In this document: one piece after another, positions 55,711 through 64,000 of the stretch | Layout of the letters: each line of letters begins with the position of its first letter | How positions within the stretch are numbered: position 1 is the first letter of the stretch | Assembly (NCBI RefSeq): GCF_004804275.1 | Contig: NZ_STGI01000003.1 | Span: forward strand, 372,001 to 436,000 | DNA length: 64,000 bases | Source of the DNA: Herbaspirillum sp. ST 5-3 | GTDB lineage: Bacteria; Pseudomonadota; Gammaproteobacteria; Burkholderiales; Burkholderiaceae_D | Direction: 5' to 3' | The notes under the pieces: model-generated | Told to the model about the DNA's origin: nothing | Databases searched by the model: none | What the model saw: only the letters and a program-made list of their open reading frames with translations | Position numbers and translations under genes: made by a program

Positions 55711-56415
55711 ATGGAAAACTCTCAGACCTTCGATACCCGCCTTTTCGATCGCGTCGGCTTGAACCGGCACGCGATTTTCGATCTGGATGCGCTGCCCGCG
55801 GACCTTGCCACAGCGGTGCGGGCGGACTGCGCGGACGCACAGCGCTATCGCCAGCTCATTCTGCTCGGTCACGCCGGAAGGCAGCTCTGGGAATCGGTCA
55901 AGGCTTCGGACGTTGATACGGAGCATCCGATCGATGATTTCAGCGTGCGCACCGTGCAGGACTGGTTCGCGCAACACCAACCGCAAAGCGTTTACGAAAT
56001 CCTCTATCCCGGAACGACAAACATCGGCTTGCAGCGACTCGGCCAACTGGCCGGATGGCACCATGCCACGCCCTTCATGGTGGGAATCGACCAAGAGTGG
56101 GGAACCTGGTATGCGTATCGCGCGGTGATTGTCGCCGATACCGCGTTTGCGCCGACCAGGGCGATCGCGAGCGAGCATCCTTGCATGCGCTGCCATGACA
56201 AGCCTTGCATTGCCCGCTGCCCCGCATCCGCTCTCGACGGCGGCCAATTCAGCCTGGAAAAGTGCATCGGCTACCGCAAGCAGGCCGACTCGCGCTGCAA
56301 GGAAACCTGCCTCGCTCGCATGAGTTGCCCGGTCGGCAGCACGCATCGTTATTGCGATGAACAGATCCGCCATACCTATTCGCTCTCCATGCGCGCGATC
56401 GAGCAGTATTACTGA
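55711..56415 (+). CDS. 4Fe-4S ferredoxin-type protein (QueG-like C-terminus), function unknown
   Basis: 234 residues from ATG 55711 (a GTG at 55669 extends the frame). The N-terminal 140 residues contain GHAGRQLWESVK and an unrecognised WHHATPFMVGIDQEWGTWYAYRAV segment. The C-terminal third has CMRCHDKPCIARCPASAL and KCIGYRKQADSRCKETC, giving two clusters of cysteines like the ferredoxin part of epoxyqueuosine reductase, but the cobalamin-binding domain is absent. Single gene, divergent from the HHE protein. Possibly a redox partner protein. Confidence 0.75.
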   Translation: MENSQTFDTRLFDRVGLNRHAIFDLDALPADLATAVRADCADAQRYRQLILLGHAGRQLWESVKASDVDTEHPIDDFSVRTVQDWFAQHQPQSVYEILYPGTTNIGLQRLGQLAGWHHATPFMVGIDQEWGTWYAYRAVIVADTAFAPTRAIASEHPCMRCHDKPCIARCPASALDGGQFSLEKCIGYRKQADSRCKETCLARMSCPVGSTHRYCDEQIRHTYSLSMRAIEQYY

Positions 56416-56497
56416 CGATACATGGCTATGCCTTGATCCAGATTCTTCTCCGACAGTGCATTTCGTCGTACCGTAGATGGTGAAGGCAGGGACAAGA

Positions 56498-56539
56498 TTG
56501 ACATGAGTCAACGATTTTCCGGAGACACCTCTCGATAAC
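56498..56539 (+). promoter_or_regulatory. FNR-type class II promoter of the MacAB/Lol-like exporter unit
   Basis: TTGACatgaGTCAA (56498-56511) is a perfect FNR-class palindrome, centre 56504.5. GATAAC (56534-56539), matching the -10 consensus at its four central positions, is centred exactly 32 bases downstream. Predicted start near 56546, 37 bases before the coding start. Confidence 0.55.
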
Positions 56540-56582
56540 GGAGTTCGCCGGACCTCTCCGGCCACCAATGCAGGAGTGTACG

Positions 56583-57836
56583 TTGGGCATGTCAGGACTT
56601 TCCGAATCGTGGCACAAGCATCGCGGGATGTTTGTCGTGCTGGCCATCGCCTTGCTGGCGGCCGCGTTCTTCATCGTGCGCGAGGTCCTCGGGCCGGAAG
56701 TGAATGCCTATGCCGTCACCCGCAGCGATATCGTGCAGACCGTCGTCGCCAGCGGCCGCGTCGAGACACCCTTGCGCGTCGACATCGGCAGCCAGATTAC
56801 CGGCACCGTGGCCGCCATCCCGGTGGCCGAAGGGCAGTCGGTGCGTGCCGGCGAATTGCTCATTGCCCTGGAAAACAGCGAAGCGAATGCCGCCGTGATG
56901 CAGGCGCGCGCCGCCGTGACGCAGGCGCAAAGACGGCTCAACCAGTTGCAGGAAGTTGGCCTGCCCACGGCGCAGCAGGGGCTGCGGCAGGCAGAGATCG
57001 GGCTGCGCAATGCGCAACGTCAATACGACAGGACCAGGGAATTGCGCAGCAAAGGCTTCGTCGGCGAGGCGCAGCTTGACGAGGCGCAACGCGCGCTCGA
57101 CATGGCGCAAAGCCAGTTGCGGACCGCGCAGCTGCAGGTAGAAACCAACAAGCCCCAGGGCAGCGATTATCAGATGGCAAAGGCGGCACTGGAACAGGCG
57201 CAAGCCAGCCTGCGCATGGCGCTCGCGCGTCTGGATTACACCAGCATCAAGGCGCCGGCTGAAGGCACCCTGATCGCACGCAATGTCGAACGTGGCGACG
57301 TGGTGCAGCCCGGCAAAACGCTGATGGTACTGTCACCTGCAGGGCAGACGCAGCTCGTGCTGCAGATCGACGAAAAGAATCTCGCCTCCCTGCACCTCGG
57401 GCAGCATGCGCTCGGCTCGGCGGACGCGTATCCGGAGCAACGCTTCAATGCCGAACTGGCCTACATCAATCCCGCAGTGGATCCGCAGCGCGGATCGGTC
57501 GAAGTCAAGCTGAACGTCCCGCAGCCGCCGGCCTACCTGCGGCAGGATATGACGGTATCGGTCGACATCGAGGTTGCGCGGCGCTCCAATGCCATTGTTG
57601 CGCCGGCCGTCGCGGTGCATGACTTCGGCGGCAAGGCGCCGTGGGTGATGAAGGTCAACGGCAGCCGCACAAGGCGCCAGGCGGTCAGCCTCGGTGCGCG
57701 CGGAAGCGGCGTGGTCGAAATTCTCGACGGCGTGCAAGCGGGCGATGTGCTGCTCGCCGCGACCCAAACCGATATTTCCGAAGGCGAGCGGGTGCGTGCG
57801 GTGGTCCAGCCTGCGAACCATCAGCCGCGACCATGA
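56583..57836 (+). CDS. Membrane-fusion protein (HlyD/MacA family)
   Basis: About 417 residues. The AGGAG at 56572-56576 best fits the TTG at 56583; ATG 56589 (MSGLSES) and ATG 56568 are alternatives. N-terminal membrane anchor (GMFVVLAIALLAAAFFIV), a lipoyl half (VEAPLRVDIGSQITGTVAAI-like region near 65), a long coiled coil (about 105-205), the second lipoyl half (APAEGTLIARNVERGDVVQPG) and a beta-barrel domain. It works with the permease and ATPase encoded next, with which it overlaps by ATGA. Confidence 0.9.
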   Translation: MGMSGLSESWHKHRGMFVVLAIALLAAAFFIVREVLGPEVNAYAVTRSDIVQTVVASGRVETPLRVDIGSQITGTVAAIPVAEGQSVRAGELLIALENSEANAAVMQARAAVTQAQRRLNQLQEVGLPTAQQGLRQAEIGLRNAQRQYDRTRELRSKGFVGEAQLDEAQRALDMAQSQLRTAQLQVETNKPQGSDYQMAKAALEQAQASLRMALARLDYTSIKAPAEGTLIARNVERGDVVQPGKTLMVLSPAGQTQLVLQIDEKNLASLHLGQHALGSADAYPEQRFNAELAYINPAVDPQRGSVEVKLNVPQPPAYLRQDMTVSVDIEVARRSNAIVAPAVAVHDFGGKAPWVMKVNGSRTRRQAVSLGARGSGVVEILDGVQAGDVLLAATQTDISEGERVRAVVQPANHQPRP

Positions 57837-59062
57837 ACGATCTCTTGCCGTTCGAATGGATTGCGGCGATCCGCTTCCTGCGCGAAGGGCGTCTGCAGTC
57901 CTTGTTCATCATCTGCGGCGCGGCCATCGGCGTCGCCGTGATCGTGTTCATGTCGGCGCTGCTCGACGGGATGCAGGCCAACATCTTTCGTCGCGTGCTC
58001 AGTTCGCAGGCGCACATCGTGCTGGAGCGGCCGAAACAGGTGGCGCGTCCGCTGCGTCCGCAGGAACCGGGCCGTTCCGCGCTGGCGACCATCCAGAAGC
58101 CCTCGCAGCGCATGAGTTCCATCGATCAATGGCAAAAGGTGCGCGACGAAATGAGCGCGCGTCCCGACATCGCGGCGGTATCGCCAACCGTCGCCGGGCC
58201 GGCCTTCGCGGTGCGCGGCGATGCCAGCCAGGCGATTTCGCTGATCGGCATCGATCCCGAGCAGTACACCAAGATCGTGCCGCTGCCTGAAAAAATCATC
58301 AAGGGTGCGTTTCGCCTGACGAATACCGATATCCTGATCGGCAGTCAGTTGTCGGATGACCTCGGCCTGCAGGTCGGCGACAAATTGCGCGTGGCCACCG
58401 CATCCGGCGGCAACCTCACGCTGACCATCGCCGGCATCTTCGATCTCGGTAGTCGCGGCGCCAACCTGCGCAATGTGTATGTGCTCTTGTCCACCGCGCA
58501 AAACCTGATCAACCTGATCGGCGGCGTATCCAGCATCGACCTCACGGTCCACGATCCTTTCCAGGCCGAAGAGATTGCGCAGTCGATCGCCGCACAGACC
58601 GGACTGGATGCGCTGTCCTGGATCAAGTCGAACAATCAGTTTTTCCTCGGCCTGAATGCGCAGAAGTTTTCCAGCCAGATGATCCGGCTGTTCGTCGGGC
58701 TGTCGGTCGCTGCCGGCATTGCCAGCGTGCTGGTGGTGTCGGTGGTGCAGCGCTCGAAGGAAATCGGCATCCTGCGCGCCATGGGCGGCTCGCGCGGCCA
58801 GATCATGCGCGTGTTCCTGATCCAGGGAGCGCTGGTCGGCCTGCTCGGTTCGTTGCTGGGTTCAACGATCGCTGTCGGCCTGCTGGCGGTATGGCGGCTG
58901 GTAGCCAAGAATCCGGACGGCACGCCCATGTTCGCGATCACCGTGCAGCCCTCGCTGTTCGTCTGGGCCGCGGTCGTGGCTACGCTGACGGGGCTGCTTG
59001 CCGCCGTGACGCCCGCATTGCGCGCTGCGCGCCTGGAACCGGTGGAGGCGATCCGTGGCTGA
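57833..59062 (+). CDS. MacB/LolC-type ABC transporter permease
   Basis: 409 residues. One N-terminal helix ([23 protein letters not shown]), a large periplasmic domain (about 45-265; MacB_PCD), then three helices (about 280-300, 330-355 and 370-390) containing [30 protein letters not shown], the FtsX/MacB signature. It uses mechanotransmission rather than passage through the membrane. Starts by ATGA overlap with the fusion protein; the family exports peptides, macrolides or lipoproteins, and this substrate is unknown. Confidence 0.92.
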   Translation: MNDLLPFEWIAAIRFLREGRLQSLFIICGAAIGVAVIVFMSALLDGMQANIFRRVLSSQAHIVLERPKQVARPLRPQEPGRSALATIQKPSQRMSSIDQWQKVRDEMSARPDIAAVSPTVAGPAFAVRGDASQAISLIGIDPEQYTKIVPLPEKIIKGAFRLTNTDILIGSQLSDDLGLQVGDKLRVATASGGNLTLTIAGIFDLGSRGANLRNVYVLLSTAQNLINLIGGVSSIDLTVHDPFQAEEIAQSIAAQTGLDALSWIKSNNQFFLGLNAQKFSSQMIRLFVGLSVAAGIASVLVVSVVQRSKEIGILRAMGGSRGQIMRVFLIQGALVGLLGSLLGSTIAVGLLAVWRLVAKNPDGTPMFAITVQPSLFVWAAVVATLTGLLAAVTPALRAARLEPVEAIRG

Positions 59063-59744
59063 CGAAGTCCTGCGACTGGAGAACATCAGCAAATCCTACG
59101 CTATCGGCACGCCTGCCGAAACCGAGGTTCTGCATGGTATCGATCTGAGCTTAAAGAAGGGCGAGTTCTGCGCCTTGATCGGACCTTCCGGTTCAGGCAA
59201 GAGCACGCTGCTCAATATCGTCGGGCTGCTGGACCGTCCTACCAGCGGCAAGCTCTATCTCGAAGGAGAGGACACAACGACGCTGGACGAGGCAGCGCTG
59301 ACCCGCCTGCGCGGCCACAGCATCGGCTTCGTGTTCCAGTATCACCATCTGATTTCCGCCTTCACCGCGCTCGAAAACGTGATGATGCCGATGCTGCTGG
59401 AGAACGGGCGGCCCAATGCGGCGATGCGCATCAAGGCGCGCGAGCTGCTGGAAAACGTCGGCCTCACGCAATGGCAGGACCATCTCGCCACCAACATGTC
59501 TGGCGGCCAGCAGCAGCGCGTCGCCATCGCACGCGCGCTGGCATTGCAGCCATCGCTCGTGCTGGCCGACGAGCCGACCGGAAACCTCGATACCAAGTCC
59601 GCCAATGCGGTGTTCGAGCTGATGCGGCATGTGGGCGCGACCAGCGGAACGACCTTCCTGTTCGTCACCCACAACATGAGCCTGGCAAAGATGTGCGACC
59701 GGACCGTGGAATTGGTGGACGGACGTATCGTTGGGGAAAAATAA
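59055..59744 (+). CDS. MacB/LolD-type ABC transporter ATPase
   Basis: 229 residues starting with GTG 59055 ([18 protein letters not shown]), overlapping the permease gene. Walker [16 protein letters not shown], signature [15 protein letters not shown], Walker [14 protein letters not shown]-loop FVTHN. It completes a tripartite exporter with the two upstream genes; an outer-membrane TolC-like protein must come from elsewhere. Confidence 0.94.
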   Translation: MADEVLRLENISKSYAIGTPAETEVLHGIDLSLKKGEFCALIGPSGSGKSTLLNIVGLLDRPTSGKLYLEGEDTTTLDEAALTRLRGHSIGFVFQYHHLISAFTALENVMMPMLLENGRPNAAMRIKARELLENVGLTQWQDHLATNMSGGQQQRVAIARALALQPSLVLADEPTGNLDTKSANAVFELMRHVGATSGTTFLFVTHNMSLAKMCDRTVELVDGRIVGEK

Positions 59745-60271
59745 GTCGCGGGGAGGGCATCGCAGCTTGCGCCGTAGGGCGCCACGTCAATTGCAATTGG
59801 CGGCTTATGGAAATTGACAGGCTAGCGTCACCAGCGCCATAGGCGTCTAGTTGCTTGGGCTAAGGTGTTGCGATTGGCCTACTTCCCTCCACAGCCATTG
59901 CGACAGGTGGCCCAATGTCATTGTTGCCGTGCATTGCCCATTTACGTAGTACCGGGCTTTTTCATGTCTGCTTTCTGCGGGATACAGGACCATCGAATGA
60001 AGCAGGGCAGGGGCCGTTGCCGGCCAATTCGAGACGTTCACCGCAGCAACGTATTACCCCAAAGCAGTCAATTGATTCCTCCATACACCGTGGCAAAACC
60101 AGGCTCTCTCTGATCCGGTAAACTACCTCGTCGACCGGCTACAAATTTCTATAGCAGACCAAGTCGGGATAGGCATAAAATTTTTCACCCTATTTGATGT
60201 TCGGCGCTGCCAGGTGCTCGTCGATGAGTGACAGCCCAGCGGTCCACCCAACTCGGAGTAGACTCACCCCT
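59745..60271. other. Non-coding or decayed region downstream of the exporter
   Basis: About 530 bases. Short frames at 59865-60113 and 59915-60121 (plus) and 59847-60041 (minus) overlap and resemble no family. Their cysteine and histidine runs (VAQCHCCRALP) look like degraded sequence. No repeat or tRNA was recognised. Confidence 0.4.
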
Positions 60272-60838
60272 ATGGGACTCTTGACCTTCAGCATCAACGT
60301 CACCCTCGACGGTTGCATCGACCACCGGGAGGGAGTCGCCGACGACGAGACACACGCTTTCTTCACTCGCCTCATGGACGAGGGAGGGGCGATGCTTTGG
60401 GGGCGCGTCACCTACGAGATGATGGAGAGCTACTGGCCGGCGATTGCCCGTGGCGGCGAAGAGGCGCCGCCAGCGATGCGCGAATGGGCGGCCAAGTTGG
60501 AAGCGAAGCCGAAGTACGTAGTGTCGTCGACGCGAACGGACTTCCCGTGGACCAACAGCCACCATATTGTCGGTGACTTGCGCACAGGTGTGCAAAAGCT
60601 CAAGGACGCTACCCCGGCCGGCGTGCTCCTCGGTAGCGACAAGCTGGCGACCGAACTGGACCGGCTGGATCTGATCGACGAGTACAAGTTGCTCGTACAC
60701 CCCAGGATCGCAGGTCACGGCCCAACCCTCTACCAGAGCGGACTTCACAGCACGCGACGGCTCGAGTTGGTCTCGGCGACGCCACTTCGCAACGGCGCGG
60801 TCGCCATGCACTACCGGCGAGCACAACAGTCCTTTTGA
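60272..60838 (+). CDS. Dihydrofolate reductase-family (RibD C-terminal-like) protein
   Basis: 188 residues from ATG 60272 (MGLLTFSINVTLDGCIDH, the usual family start). AMLWGRVTYEMMESYWP and LLGSDKLATELDRLDLIDEYKLLVHPRIAGHGPTLY are the conserved NADPH-fold motifs of the YyaP/RibD_C group. It probably reduces a pteridine- or riboflavin-like substrate; the precise reaction is unknown. The upstream frame to 60194 is unsupported. Single gene between decayed regions, so recent transfer is possible. Confidence 0.88.
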   Translation: MGLLTFSINVTLDGCIDHREGVADDETHAFFTRLMDEGGAMLWGRVTYEMMESYWPAIARGGEEAPPAMREWAAKLEAKPKYVVSSTRTDFPWTNSHHIVGDLRTGVQKLKDATPAGVLLGSDKLATELDRLDLIDEYKLLVHPRIAGHGPTLYQSGLHSTRRLELVSATPLRNGAVAMHYRRAQQSF

Positions 60839-61119
60839 AGGCAGCTCTAGGCCTCCAAGCGGCCGAATGAGAAGCCGCAAGGACCCGCGACACTCGGCCA
60901 TTTCCTGCCATTAGACAGTTTCCTCTAAGTGATATTGCTTTGCCAACATTGGCGTGGAAGCATCCATGGAAACTATCTGCTTTCCTCAGCAATTTAATGC
61001 TGGATCAATCCACAGCTTATTGCTGGAGGCTAGGTGCAGTAAACAAGGGTTCTGAACAAACGGTGTAACCGTCCACCCCGCAGTGTTGAACTGGATCGAA
61101 TGCGAATCATCCAAGAGGT

Positions 61120-61365
61120 ATGAAAATCGGTCTATCGAAAGCGCCGCCACAGGTGAAGACGCTGGAGGAAGCACAAGCGCTCATCGAGGCGTTGTGGCCG
61201 CTGTTGCGCGAACAAACAGCGCAAATTGAAAGACAGGCAAAGCTGATCGAGCCGCAGTCCAGACTAATCGAAGAACAGCCTCGGCGAATTGAAACACTGG
61301 AAGAGCAGTTGCGCGGCAACTCCCGCAATTCATCGAGGCCGCCGTCGACGCCCCCTGCCTGTTGA
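61120..61365 (+). pseudogene. IS66-family transposase (TnpC) N-terminal remnant
   Basis: 81 codons: a Glu/Arg-rich coiled coil (LIEALWPLLREQTAQIERQ...) that ends ETLEEQLRGNSRNSSRPPST, the hallmark junction between the N-terminal coiled coil and the catalytic part of IS66 TnpC (NSRNSSKPPSSD). It stops right after this motif, so only the first sixth of the transposase survives; no TnpA or TnpB and no terminal repeats are visible. The sequence between 60839 and 61119 shows no gene. Confidence 0.75.
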
Positions 61366-61498
61366 AGTTGCTCGGCATGATCCGGTTTGGCTCAGTTCAG
61401 GCAAGAGGAGACAGGGGTGCGGGGTCATTCACATTCATACTGCCCCGTCCGTTTGCAAATCAGCGCAACAAGTTCTGCATGATCACTAAGGACGGGCC

Positions 61499-64000
61499 AT
61501 GACAGGTTTGGAACAAAAACGCATTTCCCGGCTGTTCGAGCATGCCGCGCACGGGGCTTCCGCAGTCGCGATCGCCGTCGGTGTCCTGGTACTGCTTGGC
61601 TGGGCCTTCGACCTCGCTCCGCTCAAGAGCGTTTTTTCCGGCTTAGTGGTTATGAAGGCCAACACCGCGCTGGGCTTTATCCTGGCCGGAGCTTCCCTGT
61701 GGGCGGCCACCATTTCTCGCGCCCCTGGACGCCGGCCCCTGATGGTTGCGCGGTTCTGCGGAGGGGCCATGCTGCTTCTCGGCCTGCTGGTTCTGGCCGA
61801 ACACCTCACTGGCCTGGACTTCAACATTGACCAACTACTGGTTCGTGACATCACCACTCTGCCAGGCGACATTCCGGGCCGATTCGCCCTCAGCACAGCC
61901 GCCTGTTTTGCGGCCCTTGGCACGGCTCTGTTGCTGCTAACTTGGGAGAAGGGCGGCTTCGTCCTGGTCGTGCATGCCCTGGCGAGCGTGCCCATCCTCG
62001 TCGCAGGGGCTGCCCTGGTCAGCTATGGCTATGACCTCGAGGCATTCTTGCGCATCAACCTGAATTACACCCCGATGGCGCTACACACGGCAGCGGTCTT
62101 CGTGGTGCTTGGCCTGGGGATCATCAGTGCGCGGCCCTACTATCCCTTCCGGCACATTCTGACCAGCGACAGCGTAGCGGGCAACATGGCGCGCCGGCTG
62201 TTGCCGACCGCCATCGGGATGCAACTTGCGATGGGATGGCTGCTGATGAAAGGCCTCCAGGCCGGTTATCTCAGCGCGGCCGTGGGCTTGGCGCTGTTCG
62301 TGGTGGCGAACATCGGCGGCCTCAGCGCAATAATCCAGTGGAATTCTGTTCGGCTGTACCAGGCAGAGGCCCTTCGCAGGCTGGCGGAAAAGCACATCAG
62401 TGAACGGATTAAAGAGCTAGAGGCATTCTTTCATCTTTCTGCGCTGGCAAAACGGAAGGATTTTGCTCTGGACAGCCTCTACCAGGAGTTGGCAAATGTT
62501 CTTCCAGAAAGCTGGCAATATCCTGAAATCGCCTGCGCCAGGATCGTAATGGGCGAGAGTGAAATCCGTACGGCCAATTTTGGACTATCCGAGTGGATGC
62601 AAGCGGCACCGATCAAGGTTCATGGAGCAGTCGTCGGGCAGATCGAGGTTGGTTACCTTGAGCAGAAGCCGGAGGAGGACGAAGGGCCATTCCTCAAGGA
62701 AGAGAGACGGCTCATCAATGCCATCGCGGAACGGCTTGGACAGATTATCGAGCTAAAGCGCGCCGAGGACGCCCTGAAGCAGGCCTCGGCCTACACCCGC
62801 AGCCTGATTGAGGCGAGCCTGGATCCGCTCGTTACCATCAGCGTCGAAGGCAAAATCACCGACGTGAATGAGGCGACAGTACGGGCCACCGGTGTTTCCC
62901 GCGAGGCGCTGCTGGGCAGCGACTTCTCTAACTATTTCACCGAGCAGGACAAGGCACGCGACGGCTACCAGAAAGCATTTGCCAAGGGGTTTGTCACAGA
63001 CTATCCGCTTGCCCTGCGCCATGTGTCCGGGTGGGTGATGGAGGTGTTGTACAACGCCAGCGTGTACCGCAACGAGAAAGGTGACGTCATTGGGTTATTT
63101 GCCGCAGCACGTGACATCACCGAACGCAAACGGGCGGAGGAGGCGCTGCGGGAGAGCGAGGAACGCTTCCACGCCATTTTTGATTGGGTGAACGACGCCA
63201 TCTTCATTCACGACATGGCTACCGGCACCTTACTGGACGTAAACCGGCGGATGACTGAGATGTACGGTTACAGCCATGACGAGGCCCTAAAGCTTGACGT
63301 CGGGACCCTTTCCGCCGGCACTCCGCCTTACACACAGGAAGACGCTTTGCGGAGGTTGGCGAGCGCCGCCCGCGGCGAGCCTCAGACCTTCGAATGGCTG
63401 GCAAAGGACAAAACCGGCAGGCTGTTTTGGGTCGAGGTCGCGATCCGGTCCGCCAGGCTGGACGGCCAGGATCGCCTACTGGTGTCGGTACGGGATATCA
63501 GTGAGCGCAAGCAGGCACAGAAGGCCTTGCAGGAGAGCGAAGAGCGTTATCGCTCGGTGATCGCCGCGCTGTTCGAGGGTATCCTCCTGCTGGACGCCGA
63601 CGGAGCGATCCTAGCCTCTAACCCCAGCGCTGAGCGCATGCTGGGGCTCACCTTGGACCAGTTGGCGGGACGCACGCCCTTCGATCCGAGGTGGCGGGCC
63701 ATGCACGAAGACGGCTCGCCGTTCCCCGGAGAGGCGCACCCGACCTGGGTGACGCTCCAGACCGGCGAGCCCTGCCACAATGTGATCATGGGGGTACACA
63801 AGCCGGACGGCACGCTGACGTGGATGTCGACCAACTCCCAGCCGTTGTACCGCCCAGGCGACGCCAAGCCCTATGCCGTGGTGGCCTCCTTTGCCGACAT
63901 CACTGAACGCAAACGAGCCGAAGAGGATCTGCAGGCGCTCCAAAACCAGCTCCGCGAGCAGGCGTTCCGCGACCCGCTGACCGGCCTCTACAATCGCCGT
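61499..64000 (+). CDS. Membrane-bound multi-PAS sensor diguanylate cyclase (3' end outside window)
   Basis: 834 residues to the window edge, ATG 61499 preceded by AAGGA. About eight membrane helices in residues 20-285 (HAAHGASAVAIAVGVLVLLGW..., ARRLLPTAIGMQLAMGWLLM), a helical linker and possible GAF-like domain (about 310-425), then three PAS domains (about 425-545, 550-675, 680-810) each ending in an ERKxxEE-type linker. The frame ends REQAFRDPLTGLYNRR, the start of a GGDEF domain, so cyclic-di-GMP synthesis is likely; an EAL domain may follow. Third PAS-type c-di-GMP protein in the window. Confidence 0.9.
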   Translation, partial: MTGLEQKRISRLFEHAAHGASAVAIAVGVLVLLGWAFDLAPLKSVFSGLVVMKANTALGFILAGASLWAATISRAPGRRPLMVARFCGGAMLLLGLLVLAEHLTGLDFNIDQLLVRDITTLPGDIPGRFALSTAACFAALGTALLLLTWEKGGFVLVVHALASVPILVAGAALVSYGYDLEAFLRINLNYTPMALHTAAVFVVLGLGIISARPYYPFRHILTSDSVAGNMARRLLPTAIGMQLAMGWLLMKGLQAGYLSAAVGLALFVVANIGGLSAIIQWNSVRLYQAEALRRLAEKHISERIKELEAFFHLSALAKRKDFALDSLYQELANVLPESWQYPEIACARIVMGESEIRTANFGLSEWMQAAPIKVHGAVVGQIEVGYLEQKPEEDEGPFLKEERRLINAIAERLGQIIELKRAEDALKQASAYTRSLIEASLDPLVTISVEGKITDVNEATVRATGVSREALLGSDFSNYFTEQDKARDGYQKAFAKGFVTDYPLALRHVSGWVMEVLYNASVYRNEKGDVIGLFAAARDITERKRAEEALRESEERFHAIFDWVNDAIFIHDMATGTLLDVNRRMTEMYGYSHDEALKLDVGTLSAGTPPYTQEDALRRLASAARGEPQTFEWLAKDKTGRLFWVEVAIRSARLDGQDRLLVSVRDISERKQAQKALQESEERYRSVIAALFEGILLLDADGAILASNPSAERMLGLTLDQLAGRTPFDPRWRAMHEDGSPFPGEAHPTWVTLQTGEPCHNVIMGVHKPDGTLTWMSTNSQPLYRPGDAKPYAVVASFADITERKRAEEDLQALQNQLREQAFRDPLTGLYNRR

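Noticed and set aside
59847-60121. Overlapping short frames with Cys/His runs
   Set aside because: They exist on both strands, fit no family and lie in a region that looks decayed.

Overview
The window reads as the chromosome of a GC-rich betaproteobacterium, probably of the order Burkholderiales and near Oxalobacteraceae/Herminiimonas-type bacteria. The evidence is high GC, dense gene packing with ATGA overlaps, a DUF2818 protein, a LivM-LivG fusion, system II cytochrome c maturation, an intracellular PHA depolymerase and an RpoD-type sigma factor. No rRNA, tRNA or CRISPR was found. Taxonomy is inference from gene content.

1-12.7 kb: after a decayed IS630 transposase, a long minus-strand run reads nsrR | ncgA-ncgB-ncgC-nirK - small metal-binding protein - cusB-cusA - resB-ccsB - DUF2818. 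The first four genes match the NO/nitrite tolerance operon ncgABC-nirK of Nitrosomonas. Here it is joined to copper efflux and haem attachment genes, so copper/haem enzyme, copper homeostasis and cytochrome assembly lie in one unit. Upstream of ncgA I see an FNR-type box (11945-11958) and an NsrR-type palindrome (11884-11906).

12.9-25.2 kb: a possible remnant ORF, a methyltransferase divergent from a MerR regulator with a SoxR-box-like operator between them, a second-type RpoD sigma factor, two cyclic-di-GMP proteins, Hsp20, PEP synthase and a CBS-domain protein.

25.4-38.5 kb: a five-gene group 3b-type NAD(P)-linked [NiFe] hydrogenase operon, another CBS protein, an acetyltransferase, an alpha/beta hydrolase, an acyltransferase, intracellular PHA depolymerase, bacteriohemerythrin, NfeD-slipin, a Csp-type copper storage protein and an orphan Rieske protein. 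FNR-type boxes recur in front of many of these units and again at 51.7 and 56.5 kb. With Hsp20, PpsA and the CBS proteins this looks like a low-oxygen/dormancy gene island.

38.9-44.1 kb: the most unusual system is a cytoplasmic parvulin, a double cNMP-binding C39-peptidase ABC exporter and a sigma-54 activator in one operon. No membrane-fusion partner or precursor peptide is visible nearby. An AT-richer islet of three orphan genes (44.6-46.2 kb) follows.

46.3-60 kb: a branched-chain amino acid type ABC transporter (livF, livMG fusion, livH, livK-like), an outer-membrane barrel with a TlpA thioredoxin, phosphofructokinase, a YjdM/PhnA zinc-ribbon protein, a hemerythrin with a second NsrR-like site, a 4Fe-4S protein and a MacAB/Lol-like tripartite ABC exporter. 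60-64 kb: a DHFR-like protein, an IS66 remnant and a multi-PAS membrane sensor that runs off the window at the start of its GGDEF domain.
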